A stretch of DNA of 32,960 nt from Desulfobacterales bacterium (GCA_016342285.1 JAEINQ010000069.1:1-32960), one strand, 5' to 3'; positions 7,482 through 15,973 are shown, counted from the stretch's first letter. The notes: generated by a model not told the origin, from the sequence alone. Numbers and translations are program-made.

Positions 7482-7763
7482 ATGATACACGAAATCGGCG
7501 ATACTCTGGTACAACCATTGATGAGAACCGATCAGGTCCAGGTCACTCATGCCAAAGCGATTGCCCAAAAGGAAGCTGACAGGAAATTGGATGCGCGGCC
7601 GATTGAGAAAACCGACGAGCAGGCCAAGGTAAAACTGGAAGAAAAAAAGGATCAGTCCAAGTCCGCATACACCGTGAAGGGAAAGCGGGTCGTGTTCGAG
7701 AAATACGGCAAGGACGGTGAGATGATTCTGCAATTGCCTTCGGTGCACACCGACGAGGCTTGA
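7482..7763 (+). CDS. Hypothetical small protein, probable flagellar-regulon partner
   Basis: A 93-residue charged protein I cannot assign to a family with certainty. AAAGGAGG lies 6 nt before the ATG. The middle (about residues 25-60) is a Lys/Glu-rich helix, and the C-terminus reads as two short strands (RVVFEKYGKDGEMILQLP), a pattern also seen in small FlaG-like and flagellar accessory proteins. It follows the DVU0524-family gene by 59 nt on the same strand and probably shares its transcript, so a flagellar link is inferred from context only. Confidence 0.65.
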   Translation: MIHEIGDTLVQPLMRTDQVQVTHAKAIAQKEADRKLDARPIEKTDEQAKVKLEEKKDQSKSAYTVKGKRVVFEKYGKDGEMILQLPSVHTDEA

Positions 7764-7766
7764 TCC

Positions 7767-7788
7767 GGGCGGTGTGAGCCCGCCGCCC
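7767..7788. terminator. GC-rich hairpin between convergent genes
   Basis: GGGCGG (7767-7772) pairs with CCGCCC (7783-7788) around a 10-nt loop, 3 nt after the stop of the 93-aa gene and touching the stop of mazG on the other strand. There is no T-run on either side, so it is a plausible but weak bidirectional terminator. Confidence 0.35.
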
Positions 7789-8639
7789 TACCCCTTCCGG
7801 CGATGACGACCGGCGTCGCCGTGATCCACCTCGGATTTGGCCTCCTCCCATCGCCGGTCAAGCTCCTCCCGCGATGTCGACGCCACGGTTGCCCCCCCGG
7901 CGGTCAGTTCCGCTTCCATATACCGAAACCGCCGCTCGAACTTGACCACCGCTTCAGCCAGGGCTGTTTCCGGATGAATGCGGGCAAACCGCGCCACGTT
8001 GACCAGTGTAAAGAGGATGTCGCCAAACTCCAGGGCCAGTCGGCGCCGGCCAGAATCGCCACCCCCCTGAGATCCGACCTCGGCATTGAATTCGGCCCAC
8101 TCCTCTTCCACCTTTTTCATGACGCCGGTCAGATCCGCCCAGTCGAATCCGGCACCGGCGGCCCGCTCCGAGACCCGATGGGCCCGCATCAACGCCGGAA
8201 GGCCCGACGGAATGTCGTCTAGCGTTGACGGTTCGGCCGACCTCCCCTTTTCGGTCTTTTTGATTTCAGTCCACCGCCGGCGCACAGCCTCGGCGTCCTT
8301 GGCTGTTTCATCGCCAAATACGTGGGGATGCCGACGGATCATCTTCTCGTGAACCTGCCCTATCGCATCGGCAATTTGAAAATGCCCCTGCTCCTGATAC
8401 AACCAGGCGATAAAAAAGGCCTGAAACAGCACATCGCCCAGTTCCTCGCAGACCTCTCCAGGGCTGCCCGAAAGAACGGCGTCGACCAGTTCGTAGACCT
8501 CCTCGATCAGATAGGCGACCATGGAACGCGGCGTCTGCCGCCGATCCCAGGGGCAGCCGTCTTCGGCGCGAAGCCTTTCGATGAGTTCCATCAGGCGGGA
8601 GGTGGGGTCAGACACGGCAGTCACCGGCGCCTCTGCCAC
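7788..8639 (-). CDS. mazG: Nucleoside triphosphate pyrophosphohydrolase MazG
   Basis: MazG hydrolyses (d)NTPs to NMP and pyrophosphate, a house-cleaning and stress-tuning role in the cytoplasm. The 283-residue protein shows two tandem MazG all-alpha domains, as in E. coli MazG. The first has the CPWDRRQTPRSM entry and the metal-binding EEVYE (46-50) with EELGD (65-69). The second has EEEWAEFNAE and LEFGD further on. The gene overlaps the 3' end of cvpA by 19 nt and is probably co-transcribed with it. A C-terminal Arg/His-rich tail is slightly longer than usual. Confidence 0.95.
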   Translation of the reverse strand: MAEAPVTAVSDPTSRLMELIERLRAEDGCPWDRRQTPRSMVAYLIEEVYELVDAVLSGSPGEVCEELGDVLFQAFFIAWLYQEQGHFQIADAIGQVHEKMIRRHPHVFGDETAKDAEAVRRRWTEIKKTEKGRSAEPSTLDDIPSGLPALMRAHRVSERAAGAGFDWADLTGVMKKVEEEWAEFNAEVGSQGGGDSGRRRLALEFGDILFTLVNVARFARIHPETALAEAVVKFERRFRYMEAELTAGGATVASTSREELDRRWEEAKSEVDHGDAGRHRRKG

Positions 8640-9148
8640 AGCTTCTTGAGTTCGGCCACCTTGACATCAAAGGACCGTTTCATTTCCGGGGAAACCACCC
8701 GCGCCATCTGTTCGGAAATCATGGTGATGTGGGGCGCCAGGACGCTGTCGGCCACAATGGGTGCACGCCGGGGCAGGAAGGCGGTCAGGGAAACCAGCAG
8801 CACCGAAGCAATCAGCACCGCTTTGAGGAGGCCAAAAACGGCCCCTGAAATGCGGTCCGCCCATCCCAGAGAGACCACCCGCAGCAGGTACTTGATCACA
8901 ATCCCGATGATACCGACAACCAGCAGCACACCACAGAAAATAAGGAAAAAGCTCAAAATATTCCGGTAGGCCGAACTGGAGACCCATCGACTCAGCAGTT
9001 GGGCAACCTGGGCATAATAGGTAAAGGCGCCGTAGAAACCGCCGAGAACCCCGACAATGGACGACAATTCCTTGATCAGGCCACGAAAGATGCCACGGAT
9101 CAGGCAGAATCCGAGAATCACGGCGATAACGATGTCCAAAGCGTTCAT
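8621..9148 (-). CDS. cvpA: CvpA family inner-membrane protein
   Basis: A 175-residue protein with four predicted membrane segments (about residues 4-20, 28-47, 63-88 and 103-124) and a soluble C-terminal tail, matching CvpA, named for colicin V production and linked in other bacteria to envelope stress and membrane homeostasis. The N-terminal MNALDIVIAVILG and FRGLIKELSSIVGVLGGFYGA are typical of the family. It is upstream of and overlaps mazG, and is divergent from phoH with about 250 bp between the starts, where a shared regulatory region would lie; I could not pick out a convincing promoter there. Confidence 0.9.
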   Translation of the reverse strand: MNALDIVIAVILGFCLIRGIFRGLIKELSSIVGVLGGFYGAFTYYAQVAQLLSRWVSSSAYRNILSFFLIFCGVLLVVGIIGIVIKYLLRVVSLGWADRISGAVFGLLKAVLIASVLLVSLTAFLPRRAPIVADSVLAPHITMISEQMARVVSPEMKRSFDVKVAELKKLWQRRR

Positions 9149-9394
9149 GATGTTTCCGCAGCCTACTGTCTTCGGGTCGTTTTTTAAAACATTCCAGGCA
9201 GTTCAGAGATCAAGAATTATGGACAGTAGCAAAGGGGTCTTGCCGCGTCAAGGCGTTTTTCCAGGTCCGATCCATACCGGAATTCCGATTTGCATTGCAT
9301 TTGTCGGATATGATAGGTAATGCCCATCCATCAATCGATCTCCCATTGGAAAGAGGCGCCGAAGTCACGGTACGCCAAGTGGCAAACAGACCCC

Positions 9395-10405
9395 ATGGAC
9401 CCACATAACGCTGAAAAAAACGGGAACGACGGTCAGGCCCGCATGACCTTTGAAGAGATCGAGCGGGCCCGGCACCTGTTCGGTGAGCACAACAGCCACC
9501 TTCAACGCATCGCGGAAGCCGTCGGCGTTGCGATTCACGCGCGGGGCAACACGATCACCGTCGAAGGCCCCCCCCTGGCCATCGACCTGGCCAGCAACAT
9601 CTTAAACCAGCTTTACGACCTGTTGGCCGAGGGGTATCCGGTATACGCCAACGATATCGATTTTGCCGTCCGCACCCTGAGCGCCGACCACACGGCCCGG
9701 CTCAGGGAAATTTTTCTCGACACCGTGTTTGTCACCGCCAAGAAGCAATCCATCGCACCCAAAAGCCGCGCCCAGAAGGAGTATATCGACGCCATTCGCG
9801 GTTCTGACATGGTCTTCGGTATCGGCCCGGCCGGCACCGGAAAAACCTATCTGGCCATGGCCATGGCCGTGGCGGCATTGTCCAAAGGAACGGTCAGCCG
9901 GATCATTTTAACCCGGCCGGCCGTCGAGGCCGGAGAGGCCCTGGGCTTTCTGCCCGGTGACCTGGCGGAAAAAATCGACCCGTATCTGCGCCCCCTCTAC
10001 GACGCACTCCACGACATGATGCGCTTTGAAAAGGCTGCCAGTCTCATGGAACGCGGCGTGATCGAAGTGGCCCCGCTGGCCTTCATGCGCGGCCGAACCT
10101 TAAACGATGCCTTCATTATCTTAGACGAGGCCCAGAACACCACCAGCGAACAGATGAAGATGTTTCTCACCCGCATCGGATTCAACTCCAAGGCCGTGAT
10201 CACCGGTGATATCACCCAGACCGATCTGCCCGGGGGCAAAATCTCGGGTCTGATCCAGTCCAGGGACATTCTTCAGGGCGTCGACGGCATCCGGTTCACT
10301 TTCTTCTCAAAGGCCGACGTGGTCCGGCATCGGTTGGTCCAGGAAATCATTCGGGCATACGAAGAGTATGACGCCCGCGAAAACAGGGCAAAAATCGACG
10401 GATAG
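9395..10405 (+). CDS. PhoH family ATPase
   Basis: A cytoplasmic P-loop ATPase of the PhoH/PhoL family, thought to act in RNA metabolism; the gene neighbours ybeY in very many bacteria, as it does here. From the ATG at 9395 the protein is 336 residues: an N-terminal KH-like region (about 25-85), Walker A GPAGTGKT (144-151), and Walker B DEAQ (244-247), followed by the family's TGDITQTDLP sensor motif. The start is uncertain: an ATG at 9320 extends it by 25 residues and one at 9443 shortens it by 16, with no strong Shine-Dalgarno at any. It is first in the phoH - 7TM-HD - ybeY cluster, 3 nt before the next start. Confidence 0.93.
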   Translation: MDPHNAEKNGNDGQARMTFEEIERARHLFGEHNSHLQRIAEAVGVAIHARGNTITVEGPPLAIDLASNILNQLYDLLAEGYPVYANDIDFAVRTLSADHTARLREIFLDTVFVTAKKQSIAPKSRAQKEYIDAIRGSDMVFGIGPAGTGKTYLAMAMAVAALSKGTVSRIILTRPAVEAGEALGFLPGDLAEKIDPYLRPLYDALHDMMRFEKAASLMERGVIEVAPLAFMRGRTLNDAFIILDEAQNTTSEQMKMFLTRIGFNSKAVITGDITQTDLPGGKISGLIQSRDILQGVDGIRFTFFSKADVVRHRLVQEIIRAYEEYDARENRAKIDG

Positions 10406-10408
10406 GCA

Positions 10409-12838
10409 ATGAAGCCGATTTTCCATAAGAATCGCCTCAAAGACCGGCCATGGATTGGACAATGGGGCACCTTGGTGTTGCTGGTGGCGGTCACCTCCTT
10501 GCTGACCATCATTGTCTATCCAAAGATCGTCATCGAGCAGCATCGATACGAACTGGGAGACGTAGCGGAAAAAAACGTCAAGGCCTCCCGTGACTTTTTC
10601 ATCGAAGACCGTGAGGCGACCCGGGCCAAACGCGACCGGGCCATGGAAAACGTCCTCACGGTCTATGATCACGACACCACCCTGCTGCCGAGAATCATTC
10701 AGCGCATCAACCGTGCCTTTGCCGAACCCCGGGCCGTCTTCGAAGCGGATCTGAGGCACCAGGTTCAGGACGCCCTCGACCCCACAGGCGACATGAATGT
10801 CACCGCTGAAGATCGCGCCGCGGCCCTATCTAAAGCAGTCGGCACCAAGAAGGAAACCTTTGAAACCCTACTGGGCATCGACATCAGTGACGGCGCCTAC
10901 CGGCTTCTTGAAAAAGAGGCCTTCGCCAGCGAAATCGAAACCCTGCTCATTCGAATCGTCTCGGATATCCTGGAAAACGGCGTCGTGGCCAACAAGGAGA
11001 TTCTGCTGCAGGAGTCTGAAAAAGGAATCATCCTCAGGCGTATTGACACGAAATCAGAAAGGCCCCTGAACCTGCCCAGAAGACTTTATGGGCTGGATCA
11101 GTCCAAAGCCATGGTGCGCATCATCGGCCAACCCCTGCTCGAAGGGCTTCACTACAACCCACGCAACCTCATCGTCGATCTGGTGCAACGGCTGATCCGT
11201 CCCAACATCACCCCCAACCGCAATGAAACCGAAGAGCGAAAAAGGCTTGCCGCGGAAGCGATCAAACCGATTTTATACAAAATCAAGTCCGGCGAGATGA
11301 TCCTGCGCGAAGGCGAACGGGTCACGCCGGTTCATCTGCTCAAGCTCAAGGCCATGCAGGCCGGCGGCGAATCCGTCCACTCCCATACCGGCATGTTAGG
11401 GGCCGCCCTGATCATTTTGTGCCTGCTGACCACCTTCTTTATCCTTTACGCGAACCGCCACACCGGCTTTGCCCAGAACCGGGTCAAGAACCTGCTCTTT
11501 ATTTCCTGTGCATTGGTGGCAACCTTCTTTTTAGCAAGACTGACGGCAGGCTTTGCCGATTCCATCGCCTTAAACGCCCCTTATTCCATCACCGCCTCCT
11601 CGATCTACTTCGGCATTCCCCTGTCCGCCGGCGCCATGACGATCTGCCTCTTTCTGGGCCTGGAACTGGCACTCCCCTTTGCCACGGTGCTGGCCATTGG
11701 AACGGCCATCTTGTTCAAAAGTCGTTTCGATCTGTTCGTCTACTTTCTCATCAGCGGGGCCATGGCCGCCTATTGGGTACAAAACTGCCGCGAAAGAAAA
11801 GTATTCGTCAAGGCCGGCATCAAGCTCGGGCTGCTCAATGTGGTCCTGGCCACAGCCGTGGTCGCCCATACCCAGGCATCGCCGGGCATCTCCCTGTTTT
11901 GGGATTGGGCCTTTGCCTTCATGGGGGGAATCGGCGCCGGCATTGTCACCGCCGGCGTGGCACCGCTGGTGGAGATCGCTTTCGGCTACACCACGGACAT
12001 CAAGCTGCTGGAACTGGCCAACCTGGACCAGCCGATCCTCAAGCGGCTGATGATCGAGGCCCCCGGGACCTACCACCACTCCATGATCGTCGGGTCACTG
12101 GTGGAGGCGGCCGCGGCAGAGATCGGCGCCAACCCCCTGCTGGCAAAAGTCTGCGGCTACTACCACGACATCGGCAAAATCAACAAACCTTTGTATTTCA
12201 TTGAAAACCAGCGGGACGGCGTCAACCGTCACGACCGCCTGGCACCGTCCATGTCCAGACGGATTCTGGTCAGCCACGTGCGAGACGGCGTTGATATGGC
12301 CCGGAAACACAAGCTGGGTCCGGTGATCATGGAAACCATCCGTCAGTCCCACGGAACCAGCCTGATCAGCTATTTCTACAACAAGGCGGTCAAGGCCAGC
12401 GGTGAAGAAACGGTCCGCATGGACGATTACCGCTATCCGGGCCCCCGGCCCCAGACCCGGGAAGCCGGGCTGGTCATGCTGGCCGATGTGGTGGAAGCGG
12501 CATCGAGGACCTTGTCCAACCCCACCACCGCCCGCATTCAAGGACAGGTCCAGGCGCTGATCAACAAGATTTTCTCCGACGGCCAGTTGGACAACTGCGA
12601 ACTGACCCTCAAGGATCTGCACAGCATCGCCAAGAGCTTTATCAAAATCCTCAACGGCATCCATCACCACCGCATTGAATATCCCGATGACGGCACAGGC
12701 CATGGAACGGTAAAAACCGGCAACGGAAAAGGGAAAAATGGCCATTCTGATCGACAACCGCCACAGGCATCTTCCGATCCCGACAGCACGGATTCGGGAA
12801 ACGGCACAACGCATCTTAGACGACTTGGGCAGTCCTGA
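10409..12838 (+). CDS. 7TM-HD family membrane protein, PgpH-like cyclic-dinucleotide phosphodiesterase
   Basis: An 809-residue membrane protein with the 7TMR-HDED architecture. One N-terminal membrane anchor (about 20-36) is followed by a large extracytoplasmic domain (about 40-325), a seven-helix membrane block (about 330-535), and a cytoplasmic HD domain with HHS at 556-558 and HDIGK at 586-590. In Firmicutes the homologue PgpH degrades c-di-AMP; the deltaproteobacterial substrate is not certain. It sits 3 nt after phoH. Its last 33 codons overlap ybeY in another frame, and that tail is Asn/Gly/Ser/Pro-rich and looks unstructured, as though the stop codon had drifted into the next gene. Confidence 0.92.
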   Translation: MKPIFHKNRLKDRPWIGQWGTLVLLVAVTSLLTIIVYPKIVIEQHRYELGDVAEKNVKASRDFFIEDREATRAKRDRAMENVLTVYDHDTTLLPRIIQRINRAFAEPRAVFEADLRHQVQDALDPTGDMNVTAEDRAAALSKAVGTKKETFETLLGIDISDGAYRLLEKEAFASEIETLLIRIVSDILENGVVANKEILLQESEKGIILRRIDTKSERPLNLPRRLYGLDQSKAMVRIIGQPLLEGLHYNPRNLIVDLVQRLIRPNITPNRNETEERKRLAAEAIKPILYKIKSGEMILREGERVTPVHLLKLKAMQAGGESVHSHTGMLGAALIILCLLTTFFILYANRHTGFAQNRVKNLLFISCALVATFFLARLTAGFADSIALNAPYSITASSIYFGIPLSAGAMTICLFLGLELALPFATVLAIGTAILFKSRFDLFVYFLISGAMAAYWVQNCRERKVFVKAGIKLGLLNVVLATAVVAHTQASPGISLFWDWAFAFMGGIGAGIVTAGVAPLVEIAFGYTTDIKLLELANLDQPILKRLMIEAPGTYHHSMIVGSLVEAAAAEIGANPLLAKVCGYYHDIGKINKPLYFIENQRDGVNRHDRLAPSMSRRILVSHVRDGVDMARKHKLGPVIMETIRQSHGTSLISYFYNKAVKASGEETVRMDDYRYPGPRPQTREAGLVMLADVVEAASRTLSNPTTARIQGQVQALINKIFSDGQLDNCELTLKDLHSIAKSFIKILNGIHHHRIEYPDDGTGHGTVKTGNGKGKNGHSDRQPPQASSDPDSTDSGNGTTHLRRLGQS

Positions 12839-13190
12839 AGCGGAACTGTCCCTGGTCTTTGTCGACGATGATGAAATGGCGGACCTCAACAACCGGTACC
12901 GGGGCCGTAGCGGCCCGACCAATGTCCTGGCCTTTGCCATGGGGGACGGCCAATTTTCAGACCTGCAACCCGATCTGCTCGGAGATGTGGTCATTTCGGT
13001 GGATACCGTCCGGCGGGAGGCCGCCCGAGACGGCATTCGGCCGGAAACCCATCTGGTCCGGATGCTGGTTCACGGCATATTGCATCTGTCCGGCTACGAC
13101 CACGAAGTTTCGGAGGCCGAGGCGGATCGCATGGAGGACAAGACCGAAGCCTTGCTGGCCGCCCTGGGGGTGGATGCAACTCCCATATGA
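12738..13190 (+). CDS. ybeY: Endoribonuclease YbeY (rRNA maturation factor)
   Basis: YbeY is a zinc-dependent endoribonuclease needed for 16S rRNA 3'-end maturation and ribosome quality control. The 150-residue protein has the complete metal signature HGILHLSGYDH (His112, His116 and His122). The start at 12738 gives the usual family N-terminus (MAILIDNR) and has AAAGGG 5-6 nt upstream, so the 101-nt overlap with the preceding HD-protein gene is real rather than a misplaced start. The phoH-HD-ybeY order is the common one. A repeat element follows directly. Confidence 0.96.
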   Translation: MAILIDNRHRHLPIPTARIRETAQRILDDLGSPEAELSLVFVDDDEMADLNNRYRGRSGPTNVLAFAMGDGQFSDLQPDLLGDVVISVDTVRREAARDGIRPETHLVRMLVHGILHLSGYDHEVSEAEADRMEDKTEALLAALGVDATPI

Positions 13191-13200
13191 TGCTCCCCCC

Positions 13201-13370
13201 GCAGAGCGGGTGGCTTCAGGTGCCCCCCAGGAGGGGGCAGGATCAATATCCAATGTCCAACTCCCAATTTCCAAGTAAGGTATTCTGCCATATTTGACTT
13301 TATTTGGCGGAGCAAAGCGACGCCACACTTGATCATTGGACATTGAGCATTGGACATTCGAAATTGCCCT
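13201..13370. repeat. Inverted-repeat element with 7-nt-unit arms and a conserved core
   Basis: The gap between ybeY and the pdxJ homologue is almost entirely this element. It opens with a GC-rich leader (GCGGGTGGCTTCAGG, 13206-13220) and a C-run/G-run hairpin (about 13222-13237). A left arm follows, of four to five degenerate 7-nt units (CAATATC, CAATGTC, CAACTCC, CAATTTC; 13244-13274). The core is 13276-13325, containing AAGGTATTCTGCC and GGAGCAAAGCGACGCC, which can fold as a small stem-loop. The right arm (13335-13368), read on the minus strand, is the same 7-nt series. The core recurs in reverse orientation at 26687-26730 and the leader plus left arm at 22453-22525. Confidence 0.85.
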
Positions 13371-13462
13371 TTAAACGGCCGTTTGTTTTCTTGCGGCAAT
13401 GGGAGAAACATCCAGTGTTGCGAAAATAACGGCCGGTGAATTGCGGCGCAGAGGAGAGGACC

Positions 13463-14203
13463 ATGACCCGACTACTGGTTAACGTGGACCCGGTGGCAGC
13501 CCTTCGCCAGACAGACCAGTCGAACCAGCCCGACCCGGTGGCAGCCGCCCTGCAGGCCGAGTTGGGCGGCGCCGACGGCATCGCCGCCCATCTTCGCGGC
13601 GATCGCGGCCATACCCGGGAACGCGACATTCGACTGCTGAGACAGACCGTCCAGACCCGGCTGGTGTTACGTCTTGCCCCGGCGGCCGAAGCCATCGGCA
13701 TGGCCATGGACTTTAAGCCGGACATGGTGACCCTGGTGCCGCCCGACAATGACGGCCACGGCCCGGCGGGCGGACTCGATCTGATGACCAAAAGGATAGA
13801 GATCGCAGAAATGATCGATCCGCTGAAAAACAGCGGCATCCCCGTCTGTCTGCTCATCGACCCGGATCCGGACCAGGTGAAACTGGCCCACAAACTCGAC
13901 GCCGATGCCGTCGAAATCGCCACCCGGGCGTTCGGTGAGGCGGCTTCAGCCAAAATCCGCAGCCAGATTCTGGACAAAATCACGGACACAGTCAAGCTTG
14001 CCCGCCGCCTGCGCATGGAAGTCCACGCCGGACAGGGCCTGGATTACCTCTCGGTTCAGGGTCTGGCACCCTTAAAGGAAATCGATTGTTTTTGCATCGG
14101 TCACAGCATCGTCGCCCGTGCCGTGCTGATCGGCATGGTCGAAGCGGTCCGGGAGATGCGCCGACGGATTCGCGAATCGGCATGGTCGAAATTCAAACGT
14201 TAA
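13463..14203 (+). CDS. PdxJ homologue lacking key catalytic residues
   Basis: A 246-residue protein aligning end to end with PdxJ, the TIM-barrel enzyme making pyridoxine 5'-phosphate from 1-deoxyxylulose 5-phosphate and 3-amino-2-oxopropyl phosphate. GAGGAGAGG precedes the ATG at 13463. Conserved framework: PDPVAAAL, GADGI-AHLRGDRGH (His43, Arg45, His50), DMVTLVP, GGLDL and IGHSIVARAVLIG. Key positions differ from E. coli PdxJ: the NIDH histidine is Pro10, the catalytic Glu of the LEMA motif is Arg70, and the His of NAGHGL is Gln191. Two of the three residues usually named as acid/base catalysts (Glu72, His193 in E. coli numbering) are thus replaced while His45's equivalent stays. The fold is probably intact, the PNP synthase activity doubtful. 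It precedes nnr by 31 nt. Confidence 0.85.
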   Translation: MTRLLVNVDPVAALRQTDQSNQPDPVAAALQAELGGADGIAAHLRGDRGHTRERDIRLLRQTVQTRLVLRLAPAAEAIGMAMDFKPDMVTLVPPDNDGHGPAGGLDLMTKRIEIAEMIDPLKNSGIPVCLLIDPDPDQVKLAHKLDADAVEIATRAFGEAASAKIRSQILDKITDTVKLARRLRMEVHAGQGLDYLSVQGLAPLKEIDCFCIGHSIVARAVLIGMVEAVREMRRRIRESAWSKFKR

Positions 14204-14234
14204 TTTTCATTATTTCTCCCTTAGGAGCAGCCCC

Positions 14235-15818
14235 ATGATATTGGTCACCGCCAGCGAAATGCAGGAGATGGACCGGCGCACCATCGAAGAATTCGGCCTA
14301 CCGGGCCGGGTGCTCATGGAAAACGCCGGGCGGGGCGCCACCCGTTTTTTCCTCGACACGTTTACCGATCTGACGGGGAAAACCGTGGCCGTCATGGCCG
14401 GCCGCGGCAACAACGGCGGCGACGGTTTCGTCATGGCCCGGACCCTGGCGCAACAAGGGGTACGGGTCGTCGTCTACCTGTTGGCCGAATCGGGCCATGT
14501 CCGCGGTGATGCCGCCGCTAACCTCGCCCTGCTGGCGCCCTTGAAGGTTCCCGTGGTGGAAATGCCCACCCCGGAAACGTTTGCCCGGCATCGCACGGCC
14601 ATGGCCCATGCCCATGTCTGGATAGACGCCATCCTGGGCACCGGCCTCAACACCGACGTCCGTGAATATTTTAAAGAGGTCATCGACTTTCTCAACGATG
14701 CCAACCGGCCGGTTTTTTCCGTGGACGTGCCGTCCGGGCTTCATGCCGACACGGGCAAACCTTGCGGGGCTGCGATTCGGGCCGTGGCCACCGCCACCTT
14801 CGCCTTTGCCAAGATCGGTCATCGGCTGCTGCCCGGCGCCGCCCATACCGGAAAACTAAACATCGTCGACATCGGCATCCCGCCCCATATCGCCGCCGCG
14901 GTCGCGCCCGCCCACGCCCTGATCACCGAAGACCACGTGCGCGGCATGATCCATCCCCGGCCGACAGACGCCCACAAGGGCACTACCGGCCACGTGCTGG
15001 TGGTGGCCGGCGCTCCGGGCAAGACCGGAGCGGCGGCCATGGCCGCCATGGCCGCCCTTCGTGCCGGAGCCGGTCTGGTCACCTTAGGAATACCGGCCAG
15101 CCTCGAACCGATCGTTGAGGCCCGGGTTCTGGAGGCCATGACCGAGGCGCTGCCTGAAGAAGACGGCCGGCTGACCGAAGCCAGCATGGACAGGGTACTC
15201 TCCCTGCTGGAGGCAAAGCAGTGCCTGGCCCTGGGGCCGGGAATCGGCACTGCAGCCGGAACAAAAACCATGGTGACGCAATTGGTCAGCGACTGCCCGG
15301 TCCCGCTGGTCATCGACGCCGACGGGCTCAATTGCCTGGCCGGACGGACAGAGATTCTAAGGGCCGCCCGGGCCCCGGTGATCCTGACCCCCCACCCCGG
15401 TGAAATGGCCCGCCTGATGGGCATTTCGACCCAACAGGTGCAAAACGACCGGATCGGCTGCGCCCGGACCTTTGCCCGTACCCATGGGGTTTGGCTGGTG
15501 CTCAAGGGGGCCATGACCGTCGTGGCCCATCCGGACGGTTCGGTCCGGATCAATCCCACCGGAAACGCCGGCATGGCCGCCGGCGGCATGGGTGACGTAC
15601 TCACTGGCCTGATCGCCGGCCTGATCGCCCAGGGTCTGACGCCGGGGGAGGCTTCCGAAACCGGCGTCTTTCTTCACGGCAGGGCAGCCGACACCCTGGC
15701 CCGAACCGTCGCCCCCCGGGGCTACCTGGCTTCGGAAGTCATGAATGCGATCCCCGGAGAGCTGGCCGCCCTGCACTCCCGGAAAAACAGGGAATTCAAA
15801 CAGGGATGTACAGGATGA
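14235..15818 (+). CDS. nnr: Bifunctional NAD(P)H-hydrate epimerase / ADP-dependent NAD(P)HX dehydratase
   Basis: This enzyme repairs damaged nicotinamide cofactors: the N-terminal YjeF domain (about 1-215) epimerises R/S-NAD(P)HX and the C-terminal ribokinase-like domain (about 230-510) dehydrates it using ADP. Visible motifs are GRGNNGGDGFV near residue 57, GPGIGTAAG near 335, HPGEMARLMG near 390, and NAGMAAGGMGDVLTG near 443-457. TAGGAGC lies 6-8 nt before the ATG. The last codons (FKQGCTG) and the stop are contributed by the left arm of the inverted-repeat element at 15795, so the native C-terminus was probably changed by that insertion. Confidence 0.95.
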   Translation: MILVTASEMQEMDRRTIEEFGLPGRVLMENAGRGATRFFLDTFTDLTGKTVAVMAGRGNNGGDGFVMARTLAQQGVRVVVYLLAESGHVRGDAAANLALLAPLKVPVVEMPTPETFARHRTAMAHAHVWIDAILGTGLNTDVREYFKEVIDFLNDANRPVFSVDVPSGLHADTGKPCGAAIRAVATATFAFAKIGHRLLPGAAHTGKLNIVDIGIPPHIAAAVAPAHALITEDHVRGMIHPRPTDAHKGTTGHVLVVAGAPGKTGAAAMAAMAALRAGAGLVTLGIPASLEPIVEARVLEAMTEALPEEDGRLTEASMDRVLSLLEAKQCLALGPGIGTAAGTKTMVTQLVSDCPVPLVIDADGLNCLAGRTEILRAARAPVILTPHPGEMARLMGISTQQVQNDRIGCARTFARTHGVWLVLKGAMTVVAHPDGSVRINPTGNAGMAAGGMGDVLTGLIAGLIAQGLTPGEASETGVFLHGRAADTLARTVAPRGYLASEVMNAIPGELAALHSRKNREFKQGCTG

Positions 15819-15973
15819 ACAGGATTTCGATCTTCACCAAGGAGCGTCGCTAAAAAAGGCCGGGAATGTCGACAGACAAGGCCCTTTCACGCCATATCGT
15901 TCCCAGAGGATCTGAAATGGTGGAAAACGAGCAATGAAAAAGCATCCTGTCCATCCTGTGAATCCTTGTGAAT
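15795..15973. repeat. Inverted-repeat element with 9-nt-unit arms between nnr and tsaE
   Basis: The left arm (15799-15825) is three degenerate 9-nt units of the type ACAGGATGA. The right arm (15943-15973), read on the minus strand, is the same series (CACAAGGAT, TCACAGGAT, GGACAGGAT). They form an imperfect inverted repeat around a core of about 117 bp. The core has no coding signal I trust; a minus-strand reading passes through it but has no ribosome-binding site. The arms are unrelated to those at 13201 and 26644, and I see no similarity between the cores. The left arm overlaps the end of nnr, and the element interrupts an otherwise tight nnr-tsaE-lysC series. Confidence 0.8.

Noticed and set aside
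9149..9394. Promoter pair between cvpA and phoH
   Set aside because: TATGAT-like and TTGCAT-like boxes exist near 9280-9315 but with poor spacing, and an 8-bp inverted repeat CTACTGTC/GACAGTAG there has no clear role.
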